Shown piece by piece: positions 1 to 6,511 of a DNA stretch of 10,210 nt. Location: positions 1 to 10,210 of the forward strand of contig CAYOAF010000009.1 in NCBI GenBank assembly GCA_964401855.1. Reading direction: 5' to 3'. Position 1 is the stretch's first letter. Every line of letters starts with the position of its first letter. The notes beneath the pieces were generated by a model. The model saw only the letters and a list, made by a program, of their open reading frames with translations. It had not been told where the DNA came from and searched no databases. The stretch is from CAJWBT01 sp964401855. Its GTDB lineage: Bacteria > Chloroflexota > Dehalococcoidia > Lucifugimonadales > UBA3495. The position numbers were made by a program, and so were the translations under genes.

Positions 1-1309
1 CCGGCGGGGGACCGCTCTCTCGCTCCACCTCCCATAGCACCGGCCGGGTCTTCCCAAGTTGCCGGTGCCGAAAGGCCCTGAAGCCCTCGGCGGCGGCCTT
101 CAGCATTTCCGCCGCCCTCGCCTTCTTTGCCGGGTCCGGGACCTTGCCGACGAGGCGGGCGGCGCTGGTCCCCGGCCTGGGAGAGTAGGGGAAGATGTGC
201 ATGTCGCTGAACTGCATGGATCGGACGAAGCGAAGGCTATCCTGGAACTCGCCATCTCCTTCGCCGGGAAACCCCACAATCAGGTCGGTGGTGATCCCGG
301 CGTCGGGGACCGCCCAGCGGACCAGGTCCACGGTGCGGGCGAAGCGGTCAGTGTCATATCGACGCCGCATCGCCGCCAGGATTCGGTCGCTCCCGCTCTG
401 CAGCGGCACATGGAAATGGGGGCAGAGACGGCGGTCCTCCCACAGATCCAGCAGCTCCGAGGTGATTTCCTGGGCCTGGAGGGAGGACACCCTGATGCGA
501 GGCACGGCGCTCCTCGCCAGGATGAGTTGTAACAACTTCAAGAGGCTGGCCCCAGCTATGTCGTGGCCGTAGGCGCCCAATTGGGTCCCGGTGAGGACGA
601 CTTCCCGGCAACCCTGGTCCACCCGGTGAAGAACCTGCCGGAGCACCATGTCCGGCGGGATACTGCGCTCGCGTCCCCGCACCTTGGGCACAATGCAATA
701 GGCGCAGATCTGGTTGCATCCCTCCTGGATCTTGATCATCGCCCGGTTGCGTCCGGTGGCAGGCGGGGCGGCTCCGGCTTTGAGCGGGTCACCTGCCCTG
801 CTGGCGGCCCCTGTCCTGAAGTGACCCGGGGAACGTCCGCTCTTTGTCCCTTCCTGGTCGGCGAGGGTGGCGGTGACAGCCGAAACCAATTCGGCTTTTC
901 GGGCGTTGCCCATTACCAGGATTGCCGGCCCCAACCGCTCCAGGCCCGAGGCGGACCGCTCTGCGTAGCAGCCGGTGGCGACGATGACGGCCTTCCCGTT
1001 GGCGCGCCGGGCGGCCGCCCGCAACGTCTGGCGGGCTTTGGCGTCGGCGGCCGCGGTGACCGTGCAGGTGTTCAGAACCAGGACATCCGCGCCGGCCGTC
1101 CAATCGACGATCCGGTAGCCGGCTTCAACGAAGCGCCGGGCCAGGACATCGCCGTCGGCTTGATTCAACTTGCATCCGTGGGTATGGATGGCCACCGTGC
1201 CGCGATAGCTGCTGGCCGCAGATCGCGCCGCCGGGTCGAAGCCGGCCGCCGGAGCCGGTAACAGGCCTAGTGGTTGAAGCCGGGTTGCCGGCGGGTTAAT
1301 CTGGGTCAC
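1..1309 (-). CDS. mtaB: tRNA methylthiotransferase, MtaB-like (MiaB family radical SAM), C-terminus cut by window edge
   Basis: The frame is open on the minus strand from GTG at 1309 through the left edge (436 codons visible). The N-terminal UPF0004 domain has its three cluster cysteines at about C46 (HGCKLNQAD), C82 (NTCTV) and C114 (TGCYAER). After a Gly/Ala/Pro-rich linker (about residues 150-188), the radical-SAM motif EGCNQICAYC places C198, C202 and C205 for the SAM-bound 4Fe-4S cluster. Further on are VLTGTQLGAYG, PHFHVPLQSGSD and TTDLIVGFPGE, typical of the family. The visible end reaches the start of the TRAM domain. Family members methylthiolate tRNA adenosines near the anticodon; the IPYC-like IVPKVRG context and GCKLNQ favour MtaB (ms2t6A37) over MiaB or RimO. 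The GTG start overlaps the upstream small gene by 14 nt. A GTG at 1195 lies only seven codons before the first cysteine and has no clear ribosome site, so the 1309 start is preferred but uncertain. Confidence 0.88.
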   Translation of the reverse strand, partial: MTQINPPATRLQPLGLLPAPAAGFDPAARSAASSYRGTVAIHTHGCKLNQADGDVLARRFVEAGYRIVDWTAGADVLVLNTCTVTAAADAKARQTLRAAARRANGKAVIVATGCYAERSASGLERLGPAILVMGNARKAELVSAVTATLADQEGTKSGRSPGHFRTGAASRAGDPLKAGAAPPATGRNRAMIKIQEGCNQICAYCIVPKVRGRERSIPPDMVLRQVLHRVDQGCREVVLTGTQLGAYGHDIAGASLLKLLQLILARSAVPRIRVSSLQAQEITSELLDLWEDRRLCPHFHVPLQSGSDRILAAMRRRYDTDRFARTVDLVRWAVPDAGITTDLIVGFPGEGDGEFQDSLRFVRSMQFSDMHIFPYSPRPGTSAARLVGKVPDPAKKARAAEMLKAAAEGFRAFRHRQLGKTRPVLWEVERESGPPP

Positions 1310-1688
1310 CCTCGGGCACCATCCCCCAAAGCCGCTCCACGGCCGAGCAGATGTCTTCAAGTACTGGCACCAGGCGGTCGGCCATGTAGCGCAACTGCCG
1401 TACCTGCTCGACCCAATCGGCGAAAGTGCTCAACTGGATGAACGCCTCCCGGATGCGCCGGTCCCGATGTTCCCGGCCCAGTTGCGCGGCATATCCCCGC
1501 ACCGCCTCCTGGTCCCCGATCTGCTCACCCCGGCTCAGGGCCACCCCCTTAACTGCCAGGGTCAAGCTGCCCCAAAGGAGGTCCTCGGTGCGGGACCAGC
1601 AGCCTCTTCGCATCTCGTCGAACGCTCTATCCAGATACTGGTAGCTCTGCTTGCGGTAACGGCGGATTCGTTGGAGGTCAACGGCCAT
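1296..1688 (-). CDS. small helical protein, possibly PaREP1/HEPN-like
   Basis: This 130-residue protein is predicted to be all alpha-helical, with no signal peptide or membrane segment. Residues 35-51 (EDLLWGSLTLAVKGVAL) have the helix signature seen in PaREP1/HEPN-like small proteins, in which a pair or bundle of helices follows an N-terminal helix rich in Arg and Tyr (RIRRYRKQSYQYLDRAF). The C-terminal half is also helical (VLEDICSAVERLWGMV). No catalytic motif is evident and I cannot assign a function. The ribosome site upstream of ATG 1688 is weak (GAAGATG and an A-rich stretch). Its last 14 nt overlap the GTG start of the mtaB-like gene, which suggests translational coupling and one transcript. 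An extended -10 promoter candidate lies about 75 bp upstream. The family assignment rests on pattern memory only. Confidence 0.7.
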   Translation of the reverse strand: MAVDLQRIRRYRKQSYQYLDRAFDEMRRGCWSRTEDLLWGSLTLAVKGVALSRGEQIGDQEAVRGYAAQLGREHRDRRIREAFIQLSTFADWVEQVRQLRYMADRLVPVLEDICSAVERLWGMVPEGDPD

Positions 1689-1763
1689 TGCTTTTTCATC
1701 TTCACGGCGCCGGCGGGGACCGGCGGCTGCCTTTGCCGCCCTGTCGTGGCAGCGAGCCAGCCT

Positions 1764-1772
1764 ATTCTAGCA
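1764..1772 (-). promoter_or_regulatory. extended -10 promoter candidate for the small gene/mtaB unit
   Basis: On the minus strand the sequence TGCTAGAAT (TG at 1771-1772, TAGAAT at 1764-1769) matches an extended -10 element with one mismatch to TATAAT. No good -35 hexamer lies 16-18 bp upstream. It sits in the 96-bp gap between the stop of the ThDP enzyme gene and the start of the small gene, so it could start the downstream pair independently. Confidence 0.35.
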
Positions 1773-1784
1773 TAAAGCCTTCGG

Positions 1785-3431
1785 TCAGAAAGGGCCGGCG
1801 CCCGGCGGCGGAATCTGGAAAGGCGGCACCAGAACGGGCAAGGGCACCTCGATGACCACCGGCCGCTGGGCGCGGAGGGCGCTGCGGAGGGCATCGCCCA
1901 ACTCCTGGTGGCTGGACAACTTCACCCCCTGAGCGCCGTAGACTTCCGCCAACTGGGCGAAACTGGGATTGTTGAGCCTGGTCCCGATGACCCGTCCTTT
2001 GAGACGGCCCTGTTGTTCGCTGTACGAGGCGCCCAAGGCCCCGTTATTGAACAACAGAGTAACGGCGTTTATCTCCTCCTGCACCGCGGTGGCCAGCTCG
2101 CTGGAGGCGTATCCGAACCCGCCGTCTCCGCTGGTGGCCACCACCTGCCGGTGAGGGTTGCCCACTTTCGCGCCCAGGGCCGTTGGGAAAGCGTAGCCCA
2201 GGGTAGCAAAATAACCCGACGTGATGTAAGAGCGGGGCTTGAGGACCGGGAAAGCCAGGTGGCTCCAATATCCGATCTCGGTGGTGCCGCTGACCAGAAT
2301 GGCGTCGTCGTCCAGCTCCCGGCGGATGGTCTCAACGATCTCAGTCTGCAATGGCGCCATCTCCTTGATTTCCCGGTAGGTTTCCCGCCGGATATGGGCC
2401 AACTCCCCCTCGGTCCACCGGCTGGCCCGGGTCTTGCCTCCCAACTCGTCCAGCAGCGCCTGCACCGCCAGCCGTCCGTCGGCGGTGAGGCCCACGGCCA
2501 GGGGGAAATTGCGGCCCACCTCCTCGGGGTCGGCGTCGATTTGAATCAGCTTCTGATGGGGCTGAATGCTCCAGGGGAGTTTTGGAGCGAGGTGCATCCG
2601 GCTGCCTATCGCCAGGATGACATCCGCCTGAGGCAACGCCCGATGCCCCGGACCATGGGCGTAGTAATAAGCGCCCAGAGACAGGAGGTTGTCTTCGGGA
2701 ATGGCACCTTTCCCTTGGGCCGTGGTGATAACCGGGGCGTTGAGGGCCTGGGCCAGCTCTAGGAGTTCAGTCGAAAGGCCGGCCTCCCGGGACCCGCCTC
2801 CGGCCCAGATCAGCGGGCGCTTGGCCCCGGCCAGCAGCCGGGCCGCTTCCTTTACGTCCGGCGGCTCCGGGGACTGTTTCGGAAAGACCTCCCGCTCTGG
2901 CAGCTCCGCCTCAGCGGTGGCTGGGAATACGTCCCAGGGTATCTCAATCTCCACCGGACGAGGTCTCCCGGTTGACAGGTGCCGAATGGCGGTGTGGACC
3001 AGTCCGGGTATCTCTTCCACCCGGACGGTCCGGGCACACCACTTGGTGATCTGGCGGAACACATCCAACTGTTCCCCGATCTCGTGGAGGGCGCCCTGGT
3101 TCTTTCCCAGGTTGTAGCTTTCGATCTGGCCGCAAACCAGGAGCACCGGAGACGACGTGGAATAAGCGGTCCCCAGACCGGCGGTAGCGTTGAGCGCCCC
3201 CGGTCCGGGAACCACCAGGCCCACCCCCGGTCGGCCGGTGGTGCGGGCATAACCGTCGGCCATATAGGTGACCGATTGCTCGTGGCGGGCCAGTACCAGG
3301 CGAATACCCGGCTCGTCGTAGAGGGCGTCAAAGGCGTCCATTATCTGGACGCCGGGAAGGGCGAAGACCACCTCGACGCCCTCCCGGCCCAGTGAGCGAA
3401 TCAAAGCCTGGGCGCCGTTCATTATCGGCAT
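1785..3431 (-). CDS. ThDP-dependent enzyme, acetolactate-synthase superfamily, substrate unknown
   Basis: The protein is 548 residues, with the three-domain POX/AHAS/pyruvate-decarboxylase architecture: N-terminal PYR domain (about 1-170), central domain (about 190-320) and C-terminal PP domain (about 360-530). The activating glutamate is E51 in LARHEQSVTYMADGYAR. The ThDP/metal motif begins GDGG at 435-438 and ends with N462-N463 (FNNGALG). The FAD-contacting RFDDR motif found in the ilvB product of this window is absent: the equivalent stretch reads GSRMHLAPKLPW. The AHAS segment GQHQMWAAQ is also replaced (GTTEIGYWSH). True acetolactate synthase is therefore unlikely; a 2-oxoacid decarboxylase, carboligase or lyase is more probable. 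The start at 3431 has GAGGTG four bases upstream. The gene is divergent from the ADH-like gene, which hints at a shared substrate route such as 2-oxoacid to aldehyde to alcohol; this is inference. Confidence 0.9.
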   Translation of the reverse strand: MPIMNGAQALIRSLGREGVEVVFALPGVQIMDAFDALYDEPGIRLVLARHEQSVTYMADGYARTTGRPGVGLVVPGPGALNATAGLGTAYSTSSPVLLVCGQIESYNLGKNQGALHEIGEQLDVFRQITKWCARTVRVEEIPGLVHTAIRHLSTGRPRPVEIEIPWDVFPATAEAELPEREVFPKQSPEPPDVKEAARLLAGAKRPLIWAGGGSREAGLSTELLELAQALNAPVITTAQGKGAIPEDNLLSLGAYYYAHGPGHRALPQADVILAIGSRMHLAPKLPWSIQPHQKLIQIDADPEEVGRNFPLAVGLTADGRLAVQALLDELGGKTRASRWTEGELAHIRRETYREIKEMAPLQTEIVETIRRELDDDAILVSGTTEIGYWSHLAFPVLKPRSYITSGYFATLGYAFPTALGAKVGNPHRQVVATSGDGGFGYASSELATAVQEEINAVTLLFNNGALGASYSEQQGRLKGRVIGTRLNNPSFAQLAEVYGAQGVKLSSHQELGDALRSALRAQRPVVIEVPLPVLVPPFQIPPPGAGPF

Positions 3432-3498
3432 AGCACACCTCGGTGAATTACCTTCATTGAGTCAACGGCATTAAATCACCTGGGGGAAGCTCCATCCA

Positions 3499-3526
3499 AT
3501 GATAGACCACCGGACCCACCTGTCAA
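3499..3526 (-). promoter_or_regulatory. sigma70-type promoter for the ThDP enzyme gene
   Basis: On the minus strand a perfect TTGACA -35 (3521-3526) is followed after 16 bp by TATCAT (3499-3504), one mismatch from the -10 consensus. Initiation would fall near 3492 and leave a leader of about 60 nt. One copy of the direct repeat ACCGGACCCA (plus-strand reading) lies in the spacer and the next overlaps the outer edge of the -35, so the promoter could be occluded by a regulator. Confidence 0.6.
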
Positions 3527-3535
3527 CCGGACCCA
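3509..3535. repeat. two direct repeats ACCGGACCCA in the divergent promoter region
   Basis: Exact 10-bp copies lie at 3509-3518 and 3526-3535, 17 bp apart start to start, followed by a shorter ACCGGTT at 3539-3545. They overlap the -35/-10 of the minus-strand promoter, a position typical of repressor or activator sites. No regulator gene is adjacent, so the function is inferred from position only. Confidence 0.5.
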
Positions 3536-3542
3536 AAAACCG

Positions 3543-3570
3543 GTTGCCAAAAGAACAGAGGAATGGCAAC
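3543..3570. promoter_or_regulatory. inverted repeat GTTGCCA-N14-TGGCAAC, operator candidate
   Basis: Perfect 7-bp arms lie at 3543-3549 and 3564-3570. Their centres are 21 bp apart, about two helical turns, which suits a dimeric regulator. The site lies 42 bp before the GTG start of the ADH-like gene and upstream of the minus-strand promoter, so it could control either direction. No convincing plus-strand -10/-35 pair is visible nearby. Confidence 0.4.
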
Positions 3571-3611
3571 ATAGGTGCCAAACCAAAAACGCAACGGGGC
3601 GGGAGGCGACT

Positions 3612-4817
3612 GTGCCAAGCCCGAACTCCTTTCGCATCACGGGATACTCGATCCGAGTCCACGCCGGGGACGATGCCATCGCCCGCCTGAGCGATGAGGC
3701 AGACCGAGCCCGGGCCAAGCGGGCCTTCGTGGTGTGTGGCCAGACGGTGGCCCACCGCACCGGCTTGCTGGACCGGGTTAAAGACGCGCTGGGTGACCGG
3801 CTGGCCGGCGTGTTCGACGGAGCCCAGACCGGCTCGCCGGTCCCCTCCGTGGAAAAAGGTGCGGCGATGGCGGCGGACGCCGGCGCTGACCTCATCGTTG
3901 CCGTGGGCGGGGGGAGCGCTGTTGTCACCGCTCGGGCCATCATCATCCTTCTGGCCGAAGGGGGCACGCCCCACGACCACGCCACCAAGTATCCTCCGGG
4001 CCGGCCGCCGGTCAGTCCGCGTCTGATGAAGCCAAAGGTTCCCAATGTTCTGGTTTTGACCACCCCCACCACGGCGGCGACCCGGGCAGGCACGGCGGTT
4101 ATCGACCCGGAGACGGGACACCGGCTGGAACTGTTCGATCCCAAGACCCGTCCCAGTGCCCTGATATGGGATACGAGCGCTCTGCTGACCGCGCTTCCCT
4201 CGCTTTGCGTGAGCGCCGCGGCCTCCTGCTACAGCGGTGTGGTGGGGGCGCTGCAAACTCGTGAGAGACTGAATCCGTTGGCCGAGGGGGACCTGGTGCA
4301 GGCATTGCGACTGCTCCAGGAGAACCTGCCCCAGGTTGACTCGCGGCCGGACTCCGGGGAGGTGCGCCTCAATCTGTGTACCGCCGCCTTCCTGTACAAC
4401 CGGGCCGGAGACAGCGGCACGGGCGGTAGCGCCGTGGGTGTGGTGAGCGCCATCGCCCACTCCCTGGATACCCGCTACCCAGAGTGCAACCATGGCGCGG
4501 CCTACTCCATCCTTACGGCGCCGGGGATGCGGTTCAACCGGGACTACAACGTCGCCGGGCAGGCCCGGCTGGCCTTCATAATGGGCGTGCGGCAGCATAC
4601 AATGAAAGACGGTGCTGCCGCCATTGCCGCCGCGGATGCCGTGGCCGATGTATTTGGCGCGCTCGGGCTACCTTCGCGGCTGAGCCAGGTGGGAGTAAGC
4701 GAGGAAGGGGTCAGACTGATCGCGGAAGACGCGATGACCGACTTCGCCATGCACCGCAACGTCCGACCGGTCAAGGAGTTCTCCGAGCTGGAGAAGTTGC
4801 TGCGGGAGATCTGGTGA
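3612..4817 (+). CDS. iron-containing-ADH / maleylacetate-reductase-like protein lacking most metal ligands
   Basis: The protein has 401 residues, the normal length for group III (Fe-dependent) alcohol dehydrogenases. The N-terminal dinucleotide domain has GGGS at 99-102, but the usual Asp of GGGSxxD is V105. PTTAATRAG replaces the common PTTAGTGSE. Against E. coli FucO (ligands D196, H200, H263, H277), the equivalents here read S205, G209, S279 and H294. The His at 283 corresponds to the non-ligand H267, and NHG at 293-295 keeps the last ligand. The C-terminal helical domain is otherwise intact. It may be a metal-independent reductase, like some maleylacetate reductases, or have a changed chemistry; the substrate is unknown. 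Start is GTG with GGGAGG five bases upstream. It is divergent from the ThDP enzyme gene and followed by a 196-bp gap before fumC. The alignment was done by eye. Confidence 0.8.
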   Translation: MPSPNSFRITGYSIRVHAGDDAIARLSDEADRARAKRAFVVCGQTVAHRTGLLDRVKDALGDRLAGVFDGAQTGSPVPSVEKGAAMAADAGADLIVAVGGGSAVVTARAIIILLAEGGTPHDHATKYPPGRPPVSPRLMKPKVPNVLVLTTPTTAATRAGTAVIDPETGHRLELFDPKTRPSALIWDTSALLTALPSLCVSAAASCYSGVVGALQTRERLNPLAEGDLVQALRLLQENLPQVDSRPDSGEVRLNLCTAAFLYNRAGDSGTGGSAVGVVSAIAHSLDTRYPECNHGAAYSILTAPGMRFNRDYNVAGQARLAFIMGVRQHTMKDGAAAIAAADAVADVFGALGLPSRLSQVGVSEEGVRLIAEDAMTDFAMHRNVRPVKEFSELEKLLREIW

Positions 4818-5013
4818 GAACCTTCCTCCTCCGGCCTAACCGGCCGTTATACGAGCGCCTCGGATAAGAAGGCAACTTCATTAACAAGACTCCAAACATA
4901 TCCACAGCGATCACAGCAGGGGCAGCGAGATCGTTTTGAGGTTCGGTATCGGTCTGCGTACCGCGCGTGACCTGCGGTGAGCTTTGACGGACTCTATTTA
5001 GGACGGTGATGCG
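4818..5013. other. intergenic gap before fumC
   Basis: A short hairpin CGGCC-TAACC-GGCCG (4832-4846) followed by TTAT lies just past the ADH-like stop and could be a weak terminator. The rest shows no gene and no convincing promoter: TTGACG at 4984-4989 has no -10 at a workable distance before the fumC ribosome site (AGGA at about 5000-5003). Confidence 0.3.
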
Positions 5014-6438
5014 ATGACTACTGGCAACATTAAGGTAAGGATCGAACGAGATTCCATGGGACCAATGGAGGTCCCCGCCGACGCCCTCTACGGCGCCTCC
5101 ACCATGCGCGCGGTGCTGAATTTCCCCATCAGCGACCTGCGCTTTCCCCGGCCTTTCATCCGCGCCCTGGGTCTCGTGAAGCTGGCCGCGGCCAAGACCA
5201 ATATGGCCCTGGGTCTACTGGAAGAGAAGGAGGGTAACGCCGTGGTGGCCGCCGCTCAAGAGGTGGCCGACGGTAAGCTGGACGAGCATTTCGTCCTGGA
5301 TGTCTTCCAGACTGGCTCCGGCACCTCCACCAACACCAACGCCAACGAGGTCATCGCCAACCGGGCGTCCCAGTTGCTGGGCGGCGACCCGGGGTCCCGG
5401 TTGATCCACCCCAACGACCACGTAAACATGGGCCAATCGTCCAACGACGTTATTCCCACTTGCATACACCTGGCGGCGTTGATGGCTGCCGCGGAGGACC
5501 TGGCACCCGCCCTGGAGATGCTTCAGAACGAGCTTCAAAAGAAATCCGAAGAGTTGTGGCCCATCATCAAGACAGGCCGCACCCACCTCCAGGACGCGAC
5601 CCCGGTGCGGCTGGGGCAAGAGTTCCTGGGCTTCGCCGGCCAGGCGGGATACGGTATTGAGCGCTTGGGCCGGATGAAGGATGCCATGGCCGAGGTAGCC
5701 CTGGGCGGCACCGCCGTGGGCACCGGAGTCAACACTCACCCCGAGTTCTCCGCCCGCACTTGCCGGCTCCTGTCCGAGATGACCGGCATCCAGGTCCGGG
5801 AGACGGACAACCACTTCCAGGCCCAGGCCACCCTGGACGCCGTGGTAGAGGCCAGCGGAATCCTCAAGACCATCGCCATCAGCCTGCACAAGATGGCCAA
5901 CGACATCCGCTTCCTGGCCTGCGGTCCCCGCGCCGGGCTGGGCGAGATTCTGGTGCCCGAGGTGCAGCCGGGCAGCTCAATCATGCCGGGCAAGGTCAAC
6001 CCGGTGATCTCCGAATCAGTGATCCAGGTGGTGGTCCAGGTGATCGGCAACGATGCCACGGTGGCCCTGGCCGGCCAGGGAGGCTACTTCGAGCTGAATA
6101 CCATGATGCCGGTGGCCGCCTACAACATCCTGCAATCGATCTCACTGCTGGCGGCCTCGGCCGGCAACTTCGCCGAACAGTGCGTCAAGGGCATTCAGGC
6201 TACCCCGGTGGGGCCTCAGATGGTGGAAAAGGGACTGATGCTCGGCACGGCGCTGACCCCGGCCATCGGATACGACGCCGCGGCCGCCATCGCCAAGGAG
6301 GCAGCCGCCACTGGCAGCACGATCCGGGAAATGGCCAAGCTCAAGACCAGCCTGTCCGACAACGAGCTGGACAAGCTGCTGAACCCGGCGGCCATGACCG
6401 AGCCGGGCCTGGGGACCGGCGGCGGTGGAGGGGGCTAG
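5014..6438 (+). CDS. fumC: fumarate hydratase, class II
   Basis: This 474-residue member of the fumarase/aspartase superfamily is full length. It would hydrate fumarate to L-malate in the cytoplasmic TCA cycle. Diagnostic segments are TGSGTST at 100-106, the HPNDHVN B-site loop at 132-138, GRTHLQDATP with catalytic-type H191, and the superfamily signature GSSIMPGKVNP at 320-330 carrying the catalytic serine loop. The segment after the signature (VISESVIQV) is somewhat aspartase-like, but GYFELNTMMPVAAYNILQS is fumarase-like, and PGK rather than PAK supports fumarase. Aspartate ammonia-lyase remains a minor alternative. The protein ends in an unusual Gly-rich tail (GTGGGGGG) whose codons form part of a palindrome that includes the stop. 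Start ATG is preceded by AGGA about ten bases upstream. The gene stands 196 bp from its upstream neighbour and 73 bp from the downstream DUF4349 gene. Confidence 0.9.
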   Translation: MTTGNIKVRIERDSMGPMEVPADALYGASTMRAVLNFPISDLRFPRPFIRALGLVKLAAAKTNMALGLLEEKEGNAVVAAAQEVADGKLDEHFVLDVFQTGSGTSTNTNANEVIANRASQLLGGDPGSRLIHPNDHVNMGQSSNDVIPTCIHLAALMAAAEDLAPALEMLQNELQKKSEELWPIIKTGRTHLQDATPVRLGQEFLGFAGQAGYGIERLGRMKDAMAEVALGGTAVGTGVNTHPEFSARTCRLLSEMTGIQVRETDNHFQAQATLDAVVEASGILKTIAISLHKMANDIRFLACGPRAGLGEILVPEVQPGSSIMPGKVNPVISESVIQVVVQVIGNDATVALAGQGGYFELNTMMPVAAYNILQSISLLAASAGNFAEQCVKGIQATPVGPQMVEKGLMLGTALTPAIGYDAAAAIAKEAAATGSTIREMAKLKTSLSDNELDKLLNPAAMTEPGLGTGGGGGG

Positions 6439-6445
6439 CCCCCTC
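6428..6445 (+). terminator. perfect 18-bp palindrome spanning the fumC stop codon
   Basis: GAGGGGGCTAGCCCCCTC is self-complementary, with the TAG stop at 6436-6438 inside it. RNA from either strand would fold into a GC-rich stem of 7 bp or more. Only a weak T content follows (TCTT), so an intrinsic terminator, an mRNA-stabilising stem or a translation-termination effect are all possible. Confidence 0.35.
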
Positions 6446-6511
6446 TTGGCCGGGAACTTTCCGGCGGCGCCGGGCGTCTTTGATGGTAACATTGAAGGCA
6501 GAAGTGGCCCC

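Noticed and set aside
563..1261. Plus-strand open frame opposite mtaB
   Set aside because: The minus strand carries all six cluster cysteines of a MiaB-family enzyme; the plus frame is compositional noise.
1722..1740. GGCGGC/GCCGCC hairpin downstream of the ThDP enzyme gene
   Set aside because: Six-bp stem in GC-rich sequence with no T-tract and located after the next promoter candidate; not enough to call a terminator.
3471..4598. Long minus-strand open frame opposite the ADH-like gene
   Set aside because: Low-complexity Gly/Arg/His-rich product with no family resemblance; a GC-rich antisense shadow of a well-supported gene.
4899..4906. TATCCACA resembling a DnaA box
   Set aside because: A single near-match with no neighbouring boxes, AT-rich unwinding region or dnaA/dnaN; expected by chance.
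6425..6511. Start of the DUF4349 first frame at 6425 inside fumC
   Set aside because: It would overlap the fumC end and bury the lipoprotein signal; ATG 6512 directly precedes MKLIVFLTLAAC.
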